Shown here: positions 5,982-6,562 of the stretch, in pieces
Position numbering within the stretch: the stretch's first letter is position 1
How the letters are laid out: every line of letters begins with the position of its first letter
Assembly (NCBI GenBank): GCA_002385805.1
Contig: DGEF01000007.1
Location: 1 to 6,562, forward strand
Origin: Peptococcaceae bacterium UBA3933
GTDB lineage: Bacteria; Bacillota; Peptococcia; Peptococcales; BICA1-8
Reading direction: 5' to 3'
Length of the DNA: 6,562 nt
Program-made: the position numbers and the translations under genes
Notes under the pieces: model-generated
Told to the model about the DNA's origin: nothing
The model's database searches: none
What the model saw: only the letters and a program-made list of their open reading frames with translations

Positions 5982-6452
5982 CTATTCTTCAGCCAGATGC
6001 TTCAGTCCCATTTTTTGTTTTAATAAATCTAAAAGACTCTTATTTTGTTCTTCTGCCAACTGAGCAGCAATTTTATTTCTTTCACGCCTTAGCAACTCTA
6101 CTTCTTGGGCTAACTTTCTGCTTTCTTCCTGAGTTTTTTGTAATTCCTTCATAATAGAAGAAAGCATATAGATTACAGTTGTTTTAAAATTATGTTGAAT
6201 GGCCAAAGGATCAGCGATACTGTTATCTAAATCTAGCCTTCGCTTAGCCCCTTTAATAGTATATAGTTCTGTATGAAGTAACTCCTTAATCTTACTGAGG
6301 ATCTCCAGTTGCTGTTGAGTATAGCGTTTTCTTTGTCCTTTTTGCACATCCAGATTCAAATACTCTTCAAATTCTTTTTCCCAGAACCTTATTGTGCTTT
6401 CTTCTACTTGTAAAATACTGCTGACTTCTTTTATTGTTAAGCGACCTGCCAT
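5982..6452 (-). CDS. MerR-family DNA-binding protein with C-terminal coiled coil
   Basis: Putative transcription regulator of 156 residues. A MerR-type winged helix-turn-helix fills the N-terminus: LTIKEVSSILQVEESTIRFWEKEF (residues 5-28) is the recognition region and GQRKRYTQQQLEILSKIKELL (39-59) the wing and next helix, followed by YTIKGAKRRL (64-73), typical of the subgroup with an IRFWE/IRYWE motif. There are no cysteines, so it is not a metal sensor. Residues about 97-140 form a charged heptad-like coiled coil (KELQKTQEESRKLAQEVELLRRERNK) that likely mediates dimerisation in place of an effector domain. The ligand and targets are unknown. ATG 6452 has a strong site, GGGGAGG, 7 nt upstream. 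That site sits in one arm of an inverted repeat, which suggests autoregulation or control of translation. A terminator and the aroK promoter separate it from the downstream genes, so no operon link to the pilus genes is shown. Confidence 0.88.
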   Translation of the reverse strand: MAGRLTIKEVSSILQVEESTIRFWEKEFEEYLNLDVQKGQRKRYTQQQLEILSKIKELLHTELYTIKGAKRRLDLDNSIADPLAIQHNFKTTVIYMLSSIMKELQKTQEESRKLAQEVELLRRERNKIAAQLAEEQNKSLLDLLKQKMGLKHLAEE

Positions 6453-6513
6453 GAAAATGCCTCCCCTTTTGAAAATTTCACTGGTTTAAATTTCCATAAA
6501 TAGAGGCATTTTC
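6453..6513. repeat. 11-bp perfect inverted repeat flanking the leader of the MerR-like gene
   Basis: GAAAATGCCTC (6453-6463) and GAGGCATTTTC (6503-6513) are exact reverse complements separated by 39 nt. The start-proximal arm contains the GAGG of the ribosome-binding site and ends directly at the ATG. If both arms are transcribed, pairing would hide that site; if not, they could be a paired operator, for instance for self-binding. The interior also has a smaller near-symmetric element, TGAAATTTTCA on the minus strand, which could add pairing. Confidence 0.7.
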
Positions 6514-6517
6514 CTTT
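6491..6517 (-). promoter_or_regulatory. Possible sigma-H-like promoter of the MerR-like gene (weak)
   Basis: On the minus strand AAAGGAAAA, 11 nt, ATGGAAA. This fits the sigma-H -35 consensus and spacing but has one mismatch in the -10 (GAAA instead of GAAT). No convincing sigma-A promoter was seen in the remaining sequence up to the window edge. In AT-rich DNA such a match could be chance. Confidence 0.25.
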
Positions 6518-6562
6518 ATTTTTTTTATTTCATATCTCAACAAAATTAGACAAAAATTTTAT

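Noticed and set aside
6464..6490. Possible CodY-type site around TGAAATTTTCA upstream of the MerR-like gene
   Set aside because: It departs from AATTTTCWGAAAATT at too many positions, and AT-rich DNA gives such partial matches often.
6453..6562. Known riboswitch or T-box in the leader of the MerR-like gene
   Set aside because: Apart from the inverted repeat I see no conserved riboswitch core or T-box sequence, and no terminator-like U-run before the start codon.
1..6562. Mobile element, CRISPR array, RNA gene or unknown defence system
   Set aside because: No transposase, integrase, direct-repeat array, tRNA-like or rRNA-like segment was found. Every sizeable frame belongs to a recognisable housekeeping, regulatory or pilus family.

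Overview
All protein-coding genes in this window lie on the minus strand, so the biology reads from high to low coordinates. The DNA is AT-rich (roughly one third G+C by eye). Ribosome-binding sites are AGGAGG-like, there are rho-independent terminators, and one promoter has the Spo0H (sigma-H) type sequence. The protein families are those of Clostridia/Peptococcaceae-type bacteria. I infer a low-GC Firmicute, probably a spore-former lineage; the species cannot be named from this window.

Layout in transcription order: (1) 6452-5982, a MerR-fold DNA-binding protein with a C-terminal coiled coil, ending in a hairpin terminator directly after its stop codon. (2) 5861-5328, shikimate kinase (aroK), with its own sigma-A promoter and a strong terminator starting directly after its stop. 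(3) From 5241-5267 a sigma-H-type promoter, followed by a tightly packed operon: assembly ATPase (PilB/GspE), inner-membrane platform (PilC/GspF), major pilin-like protein (GspG type), prepilin peptidase (PilD/GspO), and three minor pilins of GspH/FimT, GspI/PilV and GspJ/PilW type. The last runs off the left edge of the window.

The operon encodes nearly a complete core for building a type IV pilus-like filament. The peptidase cleaves and methylates the prepilins, the minor pilins prime the filament, the ATPase and platform polymerise it, and the GspG-like protein is the likely bulk subunit. No retraction ATPase (PilT), alignment proteins (PilM/N/O) or secretin are in the window. It could therefore be an adhesive or DNA-uptake (ComG-like) pilus or a pseudopilus. 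The sigma-H-type promoter, whose -10 element resembles the streptococcal competence cin-box, favours a transition-state or competence role, but this is inference.

There is no gene-free stretch over 300 bases. I found no RNA genes, mobile elements or CRISPR arrays. The gene content is conventional; the most interesting signals are regulatory and architectural.
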